Shown here piece by piece: positions 1 through 7,943 of a DNA stretch of 64,000 nucleotides. The stretch is taken from assembly GCA_016195805.1 (NCBI GenBank), contig JACPYT010000002.1, positions 283,363 through 347,362 of the forward strand, written 5' to 3'. A program made the position numbers and the translations under genes. This stretch comes from Hydrogenophilales bacterium. GTDB taxonomy: Bacteria; Pseudomonadota; Gammaproteobacteria; Burkholderiales; Thiobacillaceae. The notes below the pieces were generated by a model, which searched no databases, had not been told where the DNA came from, and saw nothing but the letters and a program-made list of their open reading frames with translations. How positions within the stretch are numbered: the first letter of the stretch is position 1; the number at the start of each line of letters is the position of its first letter.

Positions 1-425
1 GCGCGAAAGACAAGTCCGATCCCTTCCGTCTGATGGGTTTCGGCCACCGCATCTACAAGAACGTCGACCCGCGCGCCGCGATCATCCGCCAGACCTGCTA
101 CGAAGTGCTCGACGAACTCGACCTGCGTGACGATCCGCAGTTCAAGATCGCGCTCGAGCTCGAACGCATCGCACTGGAAGACGAGTACTTCATCGCCAGG
201 AAGCTCTACCCCAACGTCGATTTCTATTCCGGCATCATCTTCCGTGCCCTGGGCATCCCCACCAGCATGTTCACCGCGCTGTTCGCCATGGCGCGTACCG
301 CCGGCTGGGTTGCGCAGTGGCACGAAATGCTGTCCGACCCGGCGCACAAGATCGGCCGCCCGCGCCAGCTCTACACCGGGTCGGCACGGCGCGAATTCGT
401 TCCGATCGAACAGCGCAAGGCCTAG
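1..425 (+). CDS. gltA: Citrate synthase, C-terminal fragment (cut by window edge)
   Basis: The reading frame is open from base 3 and continues off the left edge, so only the last 140 or so residues are present. Citrate synthase condenses acetyl-CoA with oxaloacetate in the first step of the TCA cycle, in the cytoplasm. The segment [18 protein letters not shown] is the conserved active-site region of type II (GltA) citrate synthases, and the C-terminus keeps the family pattern [11 protein letters not shown] followed by RPRQLY. The stop TAG is at 423-425, and the E1 gene begins 24 bases later on the same strand, as in the usual gltA-sucA-sucB order of betaproteobacteria. The fragment is truncated by the window, not by mutation. 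Confidence 0.95.
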   Translation, partial: AKDKSDPFRLMGFGHRIYKNVDPRAAIIRQTCYEVLDELDLRDDPQFKIALELERIALEDEYFIARKLYPNVDFYSGIIFRALGIPTSMFTALFAMARTAGWVAQWHEMLSDPAHKIGRPRQLYTGSARREFVPIEQRKA

Positions 426-449
426 CGGGACGCCAGGAATCGATCGGCC

Positions 450-3146
450 ATGAGCGCACCCGACTGGCATCTGACTTCGCCGTTGTATGCCGGCAATGCG
501 GCGTATCTGGAACAGTTCGGCGACGACGCGCTGGCGCCGTGGCTGACACAGCCACTGCCGGGTGCGGCGGCCGGGTCGGATGCCGCGCAGGTTGCCGTGC
601 TGCGGCTGATCAACGCCTATCGCTATCTGGGCGTGCGGCAGGCCGACCTGGATCCCCTGCGGCGTTTCGAACCGCCGCCGACGCCTGAGCTTGACCCTGC
701 GCACTATGGCCTGACCGAGGCCGACCTGACGCGTGAATTCGAGACCGGCTCGTTGTTCGGCGTGGAGCGCACCACGCTGGCCGATATCCTGCAGCGCCTG
801 AACAACGCCTATTGTGGCCATGTCGGCGCCGAATACATGCACATCACCGATGTGGCCCGCAAACGCTGGCTGCAGGAGCGCATCGAGTCGGCCCAGGGGC
901 GATTCGGGGTGTCAGCGGACCTGAAGAAACAGCTGCTGAAGCGGCTGACCGACGCCGAGACGCTGGAAAAATTCCTCCACACCCAACACGTCGGCCAGAA
1001 ACGTTTCTCGCTCGAAGGCGGCGAGAGCCTGATTCCGCTGCTCGACCAGGTGATTGCGCGTTGCGCGCGCCATGGCGCCAAGGAAATCGTGATGGGGATG
1101 GCGCATCGCGGACGCATCAACGTGCTGGCCAACATCATGGGGTGCTCGCTGGAAAGCCTGTACGAAGAACCGCGCAACGGCTATCCGGATTCGCCGCTGT
1201 CGGGCGACGTCAAATACCACCAGGGCTTTTCCTCCGACATCGCCACGCCGTATGGTCCGGTGCACCTGGCGCTGGCATTCAACCCTTCGCATCTCGAAAT
1301 CGTGCATCCGGTGGTGCGCGGCTCGGTGCGGGCACGTCAGGACCGTCGTGGCGACGTGCTCGGTTACGAAGTGGTGCCGGTGATCCTGCACGGCGACGCC
1401 GCGCTGTCGGGACAGGGCGTGGTGATGGAAAGCCTCAACATGTCGCAGACGCGTGGCTTCAGGAACGGCGGCGCGATCCACATCGTCATCAACAACCAGA
1501 TCGGCTTCACCACCTCCGACCCACGCGACGTACGCTCGACCCTGTACTGCACCGACGTGGCCAAGATGGTCGAGGCGCCGGTGCTGCACGTCAACGGCGA
1601 CGACCCCGAAGCGGTGGCCTTCGCCGTGCAGACCGCGGTGGACTACCGCTATACCTTCCACAAGAACTGTTTCATCGACCTGGTCTGCTACCGTCGCCAC
1701 GGCCACAACGAGCAGGACGAGCCGCTTGCCACCCAGCCGCTGATGTATCGACGCATCCAGGCCCATCCCAGCACGCGCATGCTGTATGCCCAGCGGCTGG
1801 TCGACGAAGGCGTGCTGTCCCAGGCGCAGGTCGACGACCTGGTGGATGTGTGCCGCGAACGGCTGGAACATGGCGAATCGCTGAGTTCGCCGATCCTGTC
1901 CGATTTCAAGGCAACCTATGGCATGGACTGGGGGCGCTTCAAACACGGCGCCTCCAGCGAGGTGTCGACTGCGGTATCGGCCAGCCGGCTGGATTTCCTG
2001 GGCGAGCGCATTACCACGCTGCAACACGAAATCGAGCTGCATTCACGGGTGCAGAAAGTGCTGGACGACCGCCGCAAGATGCGGGCTGGCGAACTGCCGG
2101 TGGACTGGGGCTATGCCGAGACCCTGGCCTACGCCAGCCTGCTCGACGCCGGCTACAACGTGCGGGTATCGGGGCAGGATTCGGCGCGCGGCACCTTCTT
2201 CCATCGCCACGCAGTGTGGCATGACCAGAAGCGCGAACGCCGTCAGAGCGGCGTGTATGTACCGCTCGAACACATTCACGACCGGCAGGGCGATTTCAAC
2301 ATCATCGATTCGCTGCTGTCGGAAGAGGCCGTGCTGGCGTTCGAGTACGGCTACGCCACCGCCGATCCCGACACGCTGGTGGTGTGGGAGGCGCAGTTCG
2401 GCGATTTCGCCAACGGCGCGCAGGTGGTGATCGACCAGTTCATCACCAGCGGCGAAGCCAAATGGGGGCGCCTGTGCGGCCTGACGCTCATGTTGCCGCA
2501 TGGCCTCGAAGGGCAGGGGCCGGAGCATTCGTCGGCACGCCTCGAACGCTATCTGCAATTGTGCGCACAGGAGAACATCCAGGTCTGCGTGCCGACCCTG
2601 CCGGCACAGATGTTCCATCTGCTGCGGCGGCAACTCGTGCGACCGCTCAGAAAACCGCTGGTGATCATGAGCCCCAAGAGCCTGCTGCGTCACCCTGTCT
2701 CCACGTCGTCGCTGGCGGATCTGAGCAGCGGGACGTTCCTGCCGGTCATCGATGATCCGCGCGCACCGCGCCAGGCGAAACGCGTGGTGGCGTGCAGCGG
2801 GCGCGTGTGGTTCGATCTCGAGGCGGCCCGGGCGGCGCGCGGGTTGGACGACATTGCGCTGGTGCGGGTGGAACAGCTTTATCCCTTCCCCGAGGCAGCG
2901 TTCTGCGCCGTGCTGAACGCCTATCCGCTGGCCGGCACCTTCGTCTGGGCGCAGGAAGAACCGATGAACCAGGGCGCGTGGTATCAGACCCTGCATCACC
3001 TCAATCACTGCGCGCCCGGCGGGCGCCGCTTCCACTACGCTGGGCGGCCCGCGGCGGCTGCGCCGGCATCGGGCTACGTGTCCCGCCATCGGGCTGAACT
3101 GGAAGCGCTGATCGGCGACGCGCTGGAGACCCCCTATGAAGCTTGA
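450..3146 (+). CDS. sucA: 2-oxoglutarate dehydrogenase E1 component
   Basis: An 898-residue thiamine-diphosphate enzyme that decarboxylates 2-oxoglutarate and passes the succinyl group to the lipoyl arm of E2. Family signatures are intact: [16 protein letters not shown] near residue 215, [12 protein letters not shown] near 251, and the [11 protein letters not shown] active-site segment near 415. It is about 35 residues shorter than E. coli SucA, and the difference is at the N-terminus. That region normally carries a conserved segment used to bind E2, and here it is compressed to a short [12 protein letters not shown] stretch. The 3' end overlaps sucB by 11 bases, which suggests translational coupling. 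The family assignment is firm. The meaning of the short N-terminus is inference. Confidence 0.93.
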   Translation: MSAPDWHLTSPLYAGNAAYLEQFGDDALAPWLTQPLPGAAAGSDAAQVAVLRLINAYRYLGVRQADLDPLRRFEPPPTPELDPAHYGLTEADLTREFETGSLFGVERTTLADILQRLNNAYCGHVGAEYMHITDVARKRWLQERIESAQGRFGVSADLKKQLLKRLTDAETLEKFLHTQHVGQKRFSLEGGESLIPLLDQVIARCARHGAKEIVMGMAHRGRINVLANIMGCSLESLYEEPRNGYPDSPLSGDVKYHQGFSSDIATPYGPVHLALAFNPSHLEIVHPVVRGSVRARQDRRGDVLGYEVVPVILHGDAALSGQGVVMESLNMSQTRGFRNGGAIHIVINNQIGFTTSDPRDVRSTLYCTDVAKMVEAPVLHVNGDDPEAVAFAVQTAVDYRYTFHKNCFIDLVCYRRHGHNEQDEPLATQPLMYRRIQAHPSTRMLYAQRLVDEGVLSQAQVDDLVDVCRERLEHGESLSSPILSDFKATYGMDWGRFKHGASSEVSTAVSASRLDFLGERITTLQHEIELHSRVQKVLDDRRKMRAGELPVDWGYAETLAYASLLDAGYNVRVSGQDSARGTFFHRHAVWHDQKRERRQSGVYVPLEHIHDRQGDFNIIDSLLSEEAVLAFEYGYATADPDTLVVWEAQFGDFANGAQVVIDQFITSGEAKWGRLCGLTLMLPHGLEGQGPEHSSARLERYLQLCAQENIQVCVPTLPAQMFHLLRRQLVRPLRKPLVIMSPKSLLRHPVSTSSLADLSSGTFLPVIDDPRAPRQAKRVVACSGRVWFDLEAARAARGLDDIALVRVEQLYPFPEAAFCAVLNAYPLAGTFVWAQEEPMNQGAWYQTLHHLNHCAPGGRRFHYAGRPAAAAPASGYVSRHRAELEALIGDALETPYEA

Positions 3147-4221
3147 GGTGCGTATACCGTCCCTGTCCGACTCGGTTGCCAGCGGCACCCTGCTGCCGTG
3201 GCGCAAGCAGGTCGGCGAGGCCGTGGCGCGCGACGAAACGCTGGTCGATCTGGAAACCGACAAGGTGATCCTGGAAATTCCTGCGCCGGCATCCGGCACG
3301 CTGGTCGAACTGCGCCAGCCCGAAGGCGCCGTGGTCAAGGCCGCCGAGGTGGTGGCGGTGATCGAGACCGGCGAGCACGATGTTGTTCCGACACCTGCCG
3401 AGAAGCCGGTGCAGCCGGTTGCCTCAGCACCCCTCGCGCCGCCTGTAGCATCCATGCCTGCGCCGACGCAAGCCAGCGTGGCCTTGCCCACTGCGCCGGC
3501 CGCAGCACCCGTCATCCCGTCAGGCGAAAGCCGCCGCGAGCCGATGTCGCGCCTGCGCAGTCGCGTGGCCGAACGTCTGGTCGCGGCGCAGCATACCGCC
3601 GCCATGCTCACCACCTTCAACGAGGTGAACATGCAGCCGGTGAACGAACTGCGTCAGCGTTTCAAGGCCGACTTCGAGGTCAGGCATGGCGTCAAGCTCG
3701 GCTATATGTCCTTCTTCGTGCGGGCGGTGTGCCAGGCGCTGCAGCAGTTCCCCGTCGTCAATGCCGCCATCGACGGCAACGACATCGTGTGGCAGGGCGA
3801 CGCCGACATCGGTATCGCGATCTCCAGTCCGCGCGGGCTGGTGGTGCCGATCCTGCGCCGCGCGCAAGCCCTGTCGTCCGCCGAAATCGAAGCGGCCATT
3901 GCCGACTTCGCCCGCCGCGCGCGCGAGGCGAAGCTCACGCTCGAGGATCTCGCGGGCGGCACCTTCTCCATCACCAACGGCGGCGTGTTCGGTTCGCTGC
4001 TTTCCACGCCCATCCTCAACCCGCCGCAGTCGGCGATCCTCGGCATGCACACGATCCAGGAGCGCCCAGTGGCGGAAAATGGCCAGGTCGTGATCCGTCC
4101 GATGATGTATCTGGCGCTCACTTACGACCACCGCCTGATCGACGGGCGTGACGCGGTGCAGTTCCTGGTTGCGGTGAAGACGGCGCTGGAAGCGCCGGAA
4201 TCCCTGCTGGAGAGCGTCTGA
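3136..4221 (+). CDS. sucB: Dihydrolipoamide succinyltransferase (E2), short form
   Basis: A 361-residue E2 core enzyme that carries the lipoyl group and moves succinyl to CoA. The N-terminal lipoyl domain covers residues 1-77 and contains the lipoylation site [10 protein letters not shown] Pro/Ala-rich linker of about 55 residues follows. The catalytic domain starts near residue 135 ([12 protein letters not shown]) and ends with the active-site motif [11 protein letters not shown]. Usual SucB proteins are about 400-430 residues and have a peripheral-subunit-binding domain in the linker that holds E3. I can find no such domain here. No lpd (E3) gene follows; an ABC ATPase starts one base after the stop. 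Activity as a succinyltransferase is likely, but how E3 is recruited is unclear. Confidence 0.88.
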   Translation: MKLEVRIPSLSDSVASGTLLPWRKQVGEAVARDETLVDLETDKVILEIPAPASGTLVELRQPEGAVVKAAEVVAVIETGEHDVVPTPAEKPVQPVASAPLAPPVASMPAPTQASVALPTAPAAAPVIPSGESRREPMSRLRSRVAERLVAAQHTAAMLTTFNEVNMQPVNELRQRFKADFEVRHGVKLGYMSFFVRAVCQALQQFPVVNAAIDGNDIVWQGDADIGIAISSPRGLVVPILRRAQALSSAEIEAAIADFARRAREAKLTLEDLAGGTFSITNGGVFGSLLSTPILNPPQSAILGMHTIQERPVAENGQVVIRPMMYLALTYDHRLIDGRDAVQFLVAVKTALEAPESLLESV

Positions 4222-4222
4222 G

Positions 4223-5050
4223 ATGACCGACAGCCTGGTCGAGATCCGTGACCTGCATTTCGCCTACGGCGACCGCTCCGTGCTCAGGGGTATCAACCTG
4301 TCCATCCCACGCGGCAAGGTCGTCGCCATCCTCGGCGTCAGCGGCTGCGGCAAGACCACCCTGCTGCGCCACGTCGGCGGCCAGTTGCGGCCGGCGCGCG
4401 GCCAGGTGAAATTCGACGGGCAGGTGGTGCACGAACTGGACAACGACGCGCTCTACGCCATGCGGCGAAAGATGGGGATGATGTTCCAGGTCAGCGGGCT
4501 GTTCAGCGACCTGTCCGTGTTCGACAACATCGCCTATCCGATGCGCGAGCACACCGACCTGCCGGAAGACGTCATCCACGACCTGGTGCTGATGAAATTG
4601 CATGCAGTCGGCCTGCGCGGTGCCCACGCCCTGCGAACCAGCGAACTGTCGGGTGGCATGGAACGCCGAGTGGCACTGGCCCGGGCGATCGCGCTCGATC
4701 CCAGGCTGATCATGTACGACGAGCCTTTCGCCGGCCTCGACCCGATCTCGCTCAACACCATCGCCAACCTGATCCGCCGGCTCAACGATGCGCTCGGCCT
4801 GACCTCGATCGTGGTGACCTACGACGTCTCGGAATCGCTGAAAGTGGCCGACTACGTCTATTTCATCCATGACGGTGTGGTCGTGGCTGAAGGGGAGGCT
4901 TCTGCAATGGGCGACTCGACCGACCCTTTCGTCCATCAATTCGTCCACGCAGAGCCGGATGGGCCGGTGGCCTTCCAGTATCCGAGCAGGCCGTTTGGGG
5001 AAGAACTGGACATCTCTGCCGCCGCATCCGGGATAAAGCCCACCGCGTAG
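4223..5050 (+). CDS. ABC transporter ATPase, MlaF/Ttg2A type
   Basis: A 275-residue cytoplasmic ATPase of the family that powers phospholipid or retrograde lipid transport (Mla system). Walker A is GVSGCGKTT (about residues 37-45), the signature is LSGGM, and Walker B is LIMYDEPF. The FSDLSVFDNIAYPMREHT stretch is typical of MlaF. The switch (H-loop) histidine normally found in VSHD is replaced here by tyrosine (VTYD, codon TAC). No permease (mlaE), MCE protein (mlaD) or mlaBC gene accompanies it, and it starts one base after sucB, so it is probably co-transcribed with TCA-cycle genes. The family is clear. The substrate and partners cannot be told from this window. Confidence 0.8.
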   Translation: MTDSLVEIRDLHFAYGDRSVLRGINLSIPRGKVVAILGVSGCGKTTLLRHVGGQLRPARGQVKFDGQVVHELDNDALYAMRRKMGMMFQVSGLFSDLSVFDNIAYPMREHTDLPEDVIHDLVLMKLHAVGLRGAHALRTSELSGGMERRVALARAIALDPRLIMYDEPFAGLDPISLNTIANLIRRLNDALGLTSIVVTYDVSESLKVADYVYFIHDGVVVAEGEASAMGDSTDPFVHQFVHAEPDGPVAFQYPSRPFGEELDISAAASGIKPTA

Positions 5051-5168
5051 CCGCTGCGGGGCCTCGCACGCTTCAGTTAAGCGAAAAATCGTCGTTATTC
5101 CCTGATACACACAGTTGGATGGGAGGCCCGGTGAGCAAAGCCGATTCTTCATACTGGAGGGCTCAGGC

Positions 5169-6833
5169 ATGAGCCTGCCGTCAACCCGGGAAAGCGATGC
5201 CTTCATCGACTACGGCGCCTTGCGTGCGCTGGTGGTGGACGATTCCCCGGGCATGCGCAATGCCCTGCGCCTGACCCTTGCCAACTTCGGCATCACCAAA
5301 ATCCAGATGGTGGCCAATGCCGCCGAAGCGATCTTCCAGATCAAAAACAGATCCTACGATTTCATCCTGAGCGATTTCAATCTGGGCGAAGGGCGCGATG
5401 GTCAGCAATTGCTGGAGGAATTGCGTCACAGCAACCTGATCTCGCTGGAGACCGTCTTCATGATGGTCACGGCAGAGTCCTTTTACGAGAAGGTGGTCGC
5501 CACGGCCGAACTGGCGCCGGACGACTACATGATCAAGCCCTTCAGCGCGGAGCTTCTGCGCAGCCGGCTCACGAGCATCCTGCTGCGCAAGCGGGCATTC
5601 CGGGACGTCTACTGGAGTTTTCAGGTGCAGGATCTGGAAGCCTCGATCGCTGCCTGCGATGCGCTCATTCGCAACAAGCCGAAGTATGCGGTGGATGCCC
5701 TGCGCTTCAAGGGCGAGCTGCTGGTTGCGCTCGGCCGTTTCGAGGAGGCCGAGGCCTTGTACCAGCAGGTGGTCACGATGCGTGCCATACCCTGGGCACG
5801 TCTGGGCCTTGCGCGGTCTTTGCACCTGCAAAAGAAAGTGGAGGCGGCCGAGGAGGAACTGCGCGACGTGCTGGAACACGCACCGGAGATGGTTGCCGCC
5901 TATGACCTGCTCTCGGAAGTCTGCCTGGAGAAAAAGGATGTAGCGGCTGCGCAGGCAGCCCTGGAAAAAGGCGTGGCCATTTCGGCCAAAACGGTGCGCC
6001 GGCAGCAGAAGCTGGGAGAGGTTGCCTACGGCAACGGCGATCTCGACGCCGCGCGCACGGCATTCGACAACGTGCTGGAGAAGGGACGCCATTCCATTTT
6101 CATCACGCCGACCGATTTCGGCAATCTGTGCAGGGTGCAACTGGAGCAGGGCGATCTCCAGGCGGTTTCCGATACGCTGAAAAAGAACAAAAGCACGTTG
6201 CAGGCGAGCCCGGAAGGGCAGCTTGTGATGGCGGTCACGCAGGGCATGGCGCATACCCGGACCGGCAATCTCTCGGAGGCCGCCAAGGCGCTTGACGAGG
6301 CGGCAGGCCTGCGCGCCGGCGGAACGCGCGGGGATGCGCAGCTCATGCTGGATCTGGCTGGCGTTTGCATGGCCAGCGGCCGCCACGACGAGGCGGATGC
6401 CGTCGTCGCCGAGGTGGCGCGCAATGCGCATGACAGCGAGGCGCTGCTGGCCAAGGCGAAGCGGCTCTACGACGAAGCCGGGCGGGCGGATGCCGGCGCC
6501 AGCGTGCTGGCCTCCGCTACCAGCGACGTGCGTACGCTCAACAATGAAGGGGTGGTACTGGCACAGCGTGGCGACTATGGAACCGCCGTGGAGAAATTGC
6601 TGACGGCCTGCCGCGAAGCGCCCTACAACCCGCGCATCCTCATGAATGCCGTGTGGGTGATCCTCAAATACATCGACCAGATCGGCATGGACGAGGCCAT
6701 GATCGAGACCGCCCGGGCTCAGCTCGGAGAAGCGGAACGCCAGGCCCCCGGTCACCCCCGCATTGCGGGGCTGCGCCTGCACCTGAGGGACGTGGAGAAC
6801 CGCTTCGGCATTCAAAGAAAGGCCGCCCGATGA
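5169..6833 (+). CDS. Response regulator with TPR repeats
   Basis: A 554-residue protein starting at the ATG preceded by CTGGAGG at 5154-5160; an upstream in-frame start has no comparable ribosome site. Residues 18-140 form a CheY-like receiver with the acidic pair Asp24/Asp25, phosphoacceptor Asp69 in ILSDFNLG, the conserved Thr in MMVTAE and the Lys in MIKPFS. The rest, from about residue 150, is a run of helical tetratricopeptide-like repeats (for example LGRFEEAEALYQQVV) with no DNA-binding or enzymatic output domain. It is therefore expected to act by protein-protein contact. The stop overlaps the start of the following histidine kinase gene (ATGA), so the two are probably a cognate pair made together. 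The target is unknown. Confidence 0.85.
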   Translation: MSLPSTRESDAFIDYGALRALVVDDSPGMRNALRLTLANFGITKIQMVANAAEAIFQIKNRSYDFILSDFNLGEGRDGQQLLEELRHSNLISLETVFMMVTAESFYEKVVATAELAPDDYMIKPFSAELLRSRLTSILLRKRAFRDVYWSFQVQDLEASIAACDALIRNKPKYAVDALRFKGELLVALGRFEEAEALYQQVVTMRAIPWARLGLARSLHLQKKVEAAEEELRDVLEHAPEMVAAYDLLSEVCLEKKDVAAAQAALEKGVAISAKTVRRQQKLGEVAYGNGDLDAARTAFDNVLEKGRHSIFITPTDFGNLCRVQLEQGDLQAVSDTLKKNKSTLQASPEGQLVMAVTQGMAHTRTGNLSEAAKALDEAAGLRAGGTRGDAQLMLDLAGVCMASGRHDEADAVVAEVARNAHDSEALLAKAKRLYDEAGRADAGASVLASATSDVRTLNNEGVVLAQRGDYGTAVEKLLTACREAPYNPRILMNAVWVILKYIDQIGMDEAMIETARAQLGEAERQAPGHPRIAGLRLHLRDVENRFGIQRKAAR

Positions 6834-7483
6834 AATTCGACGGCACCGATCTTTATGCCGCGCTGATCCACGAACTGAAGAACAGTCTGGGTGTGCTGTC
6901 GATGACGCTCGAACGCATTCCGCTGCAGGGCGAAACCGAGCACGATGTCGCAGTCGTCGCTGCAAGGCAGTTGTGCGAAGGGGTGGTCGACCGGCTGCAT
7001 CAGGCGCTGCTGATCTACAAGGCGGAAAACCAGCAGATTCATCTGATCCTCGATGCCTATTCGCCGCACGATCTGCTGCAACAGATCGAGGCCAGGGCGA
7101 ACGCACTGGCACGCGGCCGTTTTCGTATCGAGGTGGCTATTGCAGAGGACCTCCCCGCGCTCTGGTTCTTCGATCGCGATCTGATTGAAATGGCCCTGAT
7201 CAACGCCATCCATAATGCACTTGTCTATGCGCGCTCGACCATCCGGATCGAGGCGGACGTGGAGGCCGGCTGTCTGGTCTTGAGCGTCCGCGACGATTCG
7301 CCGGGCTACCCCGAGCACATTCTGGGGGGCCTGGCCGATGGCGGCGCATACCCCACCACCGGAACCGGTCTGGGCTTGCAGTTTGCCAGGCTGATCGCGC
7401 AGAGCCATGACAACCGCGGACGTTTAGGCGAGCTGCGGCTCTACAACGACCCCGGTGCGGTTTTCTGTCTGCGTCTCCCCTGA
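6830..7483 (+). CDS. Small sensorless histidine kinase
   Basis: A 217-residue soluble protein whose ATG overlaps the stop of the TPR response regulator by four bases. The phosphoacceptor region LIHELKNSLGVL places the predicted histidine at residue 14, right at the N-terminus. The C-terminal half is an ATP-binding HATPase_c fold with an N-box-like segment (NAIHNALVYA) and the G2 box GTGLGLQFA. There is no transmembrane segment, PAS, GAF or HAMP domain, so input must come from a partner protein. The operon suggests it phosphorylates the receiver of the upstream TPR protein. The canonical first glycine box is weak (DDSPGYP). Confidence 0.8.
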   Translation: MKFDGTDLYAALIHELKNSLGVLSMTLERIPLQGETEHDVAVVAARQLCEGVVDRLHQALLIYKAENQQIHLILDAYSPHDLLQQIEARANALARGRFRIEVAIAEDLPALWFFDRDLIEMALINAIHNALVYARSTIRIEADVEAGCLVLSVRDDSPGYPEHILGGLADGGAYPTTGTGLGLQFARLIAQSHDNRGRLGELRLYNDPGAVFCLRLP

Positions 7484-7509
7484 TAAATGCCCCGTGCGTG
7501 CGGGTCTGT

Positions 7510-7854
7510 CTATTCAGCCAGCAGGGTGACCTTGGTTTCGGCGGTGACGCGGTCGATGTCGAACTGCAGCACGCAGTATTCGGTCTGTTCGTCGACGGGC
7601 GTGGGATCGTCCGCGCAACTGCAGCCGGCAATCACGCCGGTGTAGAAGATTCCTGACTTGGCGCGGATCAGGCCGGCTTCCTCGCTCATGCTGATGATCA
7701 TCGCCTGGAAAGGCCGATCCGTTACATAACTGCTGGACGACAATCCCTGTTGCAACGGGAGTTGCCCGGCATCCAGCTGTTCGATTTCCCGCTTGAGGAC
7801 ATCCTTGAATTCGGGGGTTCCCCAGGCATGCAGGGATTTGGGCAGGTGGCACAT
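7510..7854 (-). CDS. Conserved hypothetical protein with CSCADDPTP motif
   Basis: A 114-residue cytoplasmic protein. The start at 7854 is preferred because GGAGA lies upstream and the longer frame toward 8046 reads like non-coding sequence. It has no signal peptide and no membrane segment. The most striking part is GCSCADDPTPVDEQTEYC near residues 79-96, with three cysteines that could bind a metal or form a disulfide. I recognise this pattern as a conserved unnamed proteobacterial family but cannot assign a function. It is convergent with the kinase gene on the other strand and follows the GGDEF-EAL gene by 89 bases on the same strand. Confidence 0.7.
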   Translation of the reverse strand: MCHLPKSLHAWGTPEFKDVLKREIEQLDAGQLPLQQGLSSSSYVTDRPFQAMIISMSEEAGLIRAKSGIFYTGVIAGCSCADDPTPVDEQTEYCVLQFDIDRVTAETKVTLLAE

Positions 7855-7943
7855 GGGTGGTTGTCTCCATCGGGTGGTGGGCGCGTCGTGAATACCTGGC
7901 CCGCGCCATGGCCAGGACTGGAAACAGGGATTGTCCGTCGTGG

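Noticed and set aside
2043..3632. Long minus-strand frame of 529 codons opposite sucA/sucB
   Set aside because: It mirrors strongly coding plus-strand genes in high-GC DNA, is His/Arg-rich without family motifs, and has no ribosome site.
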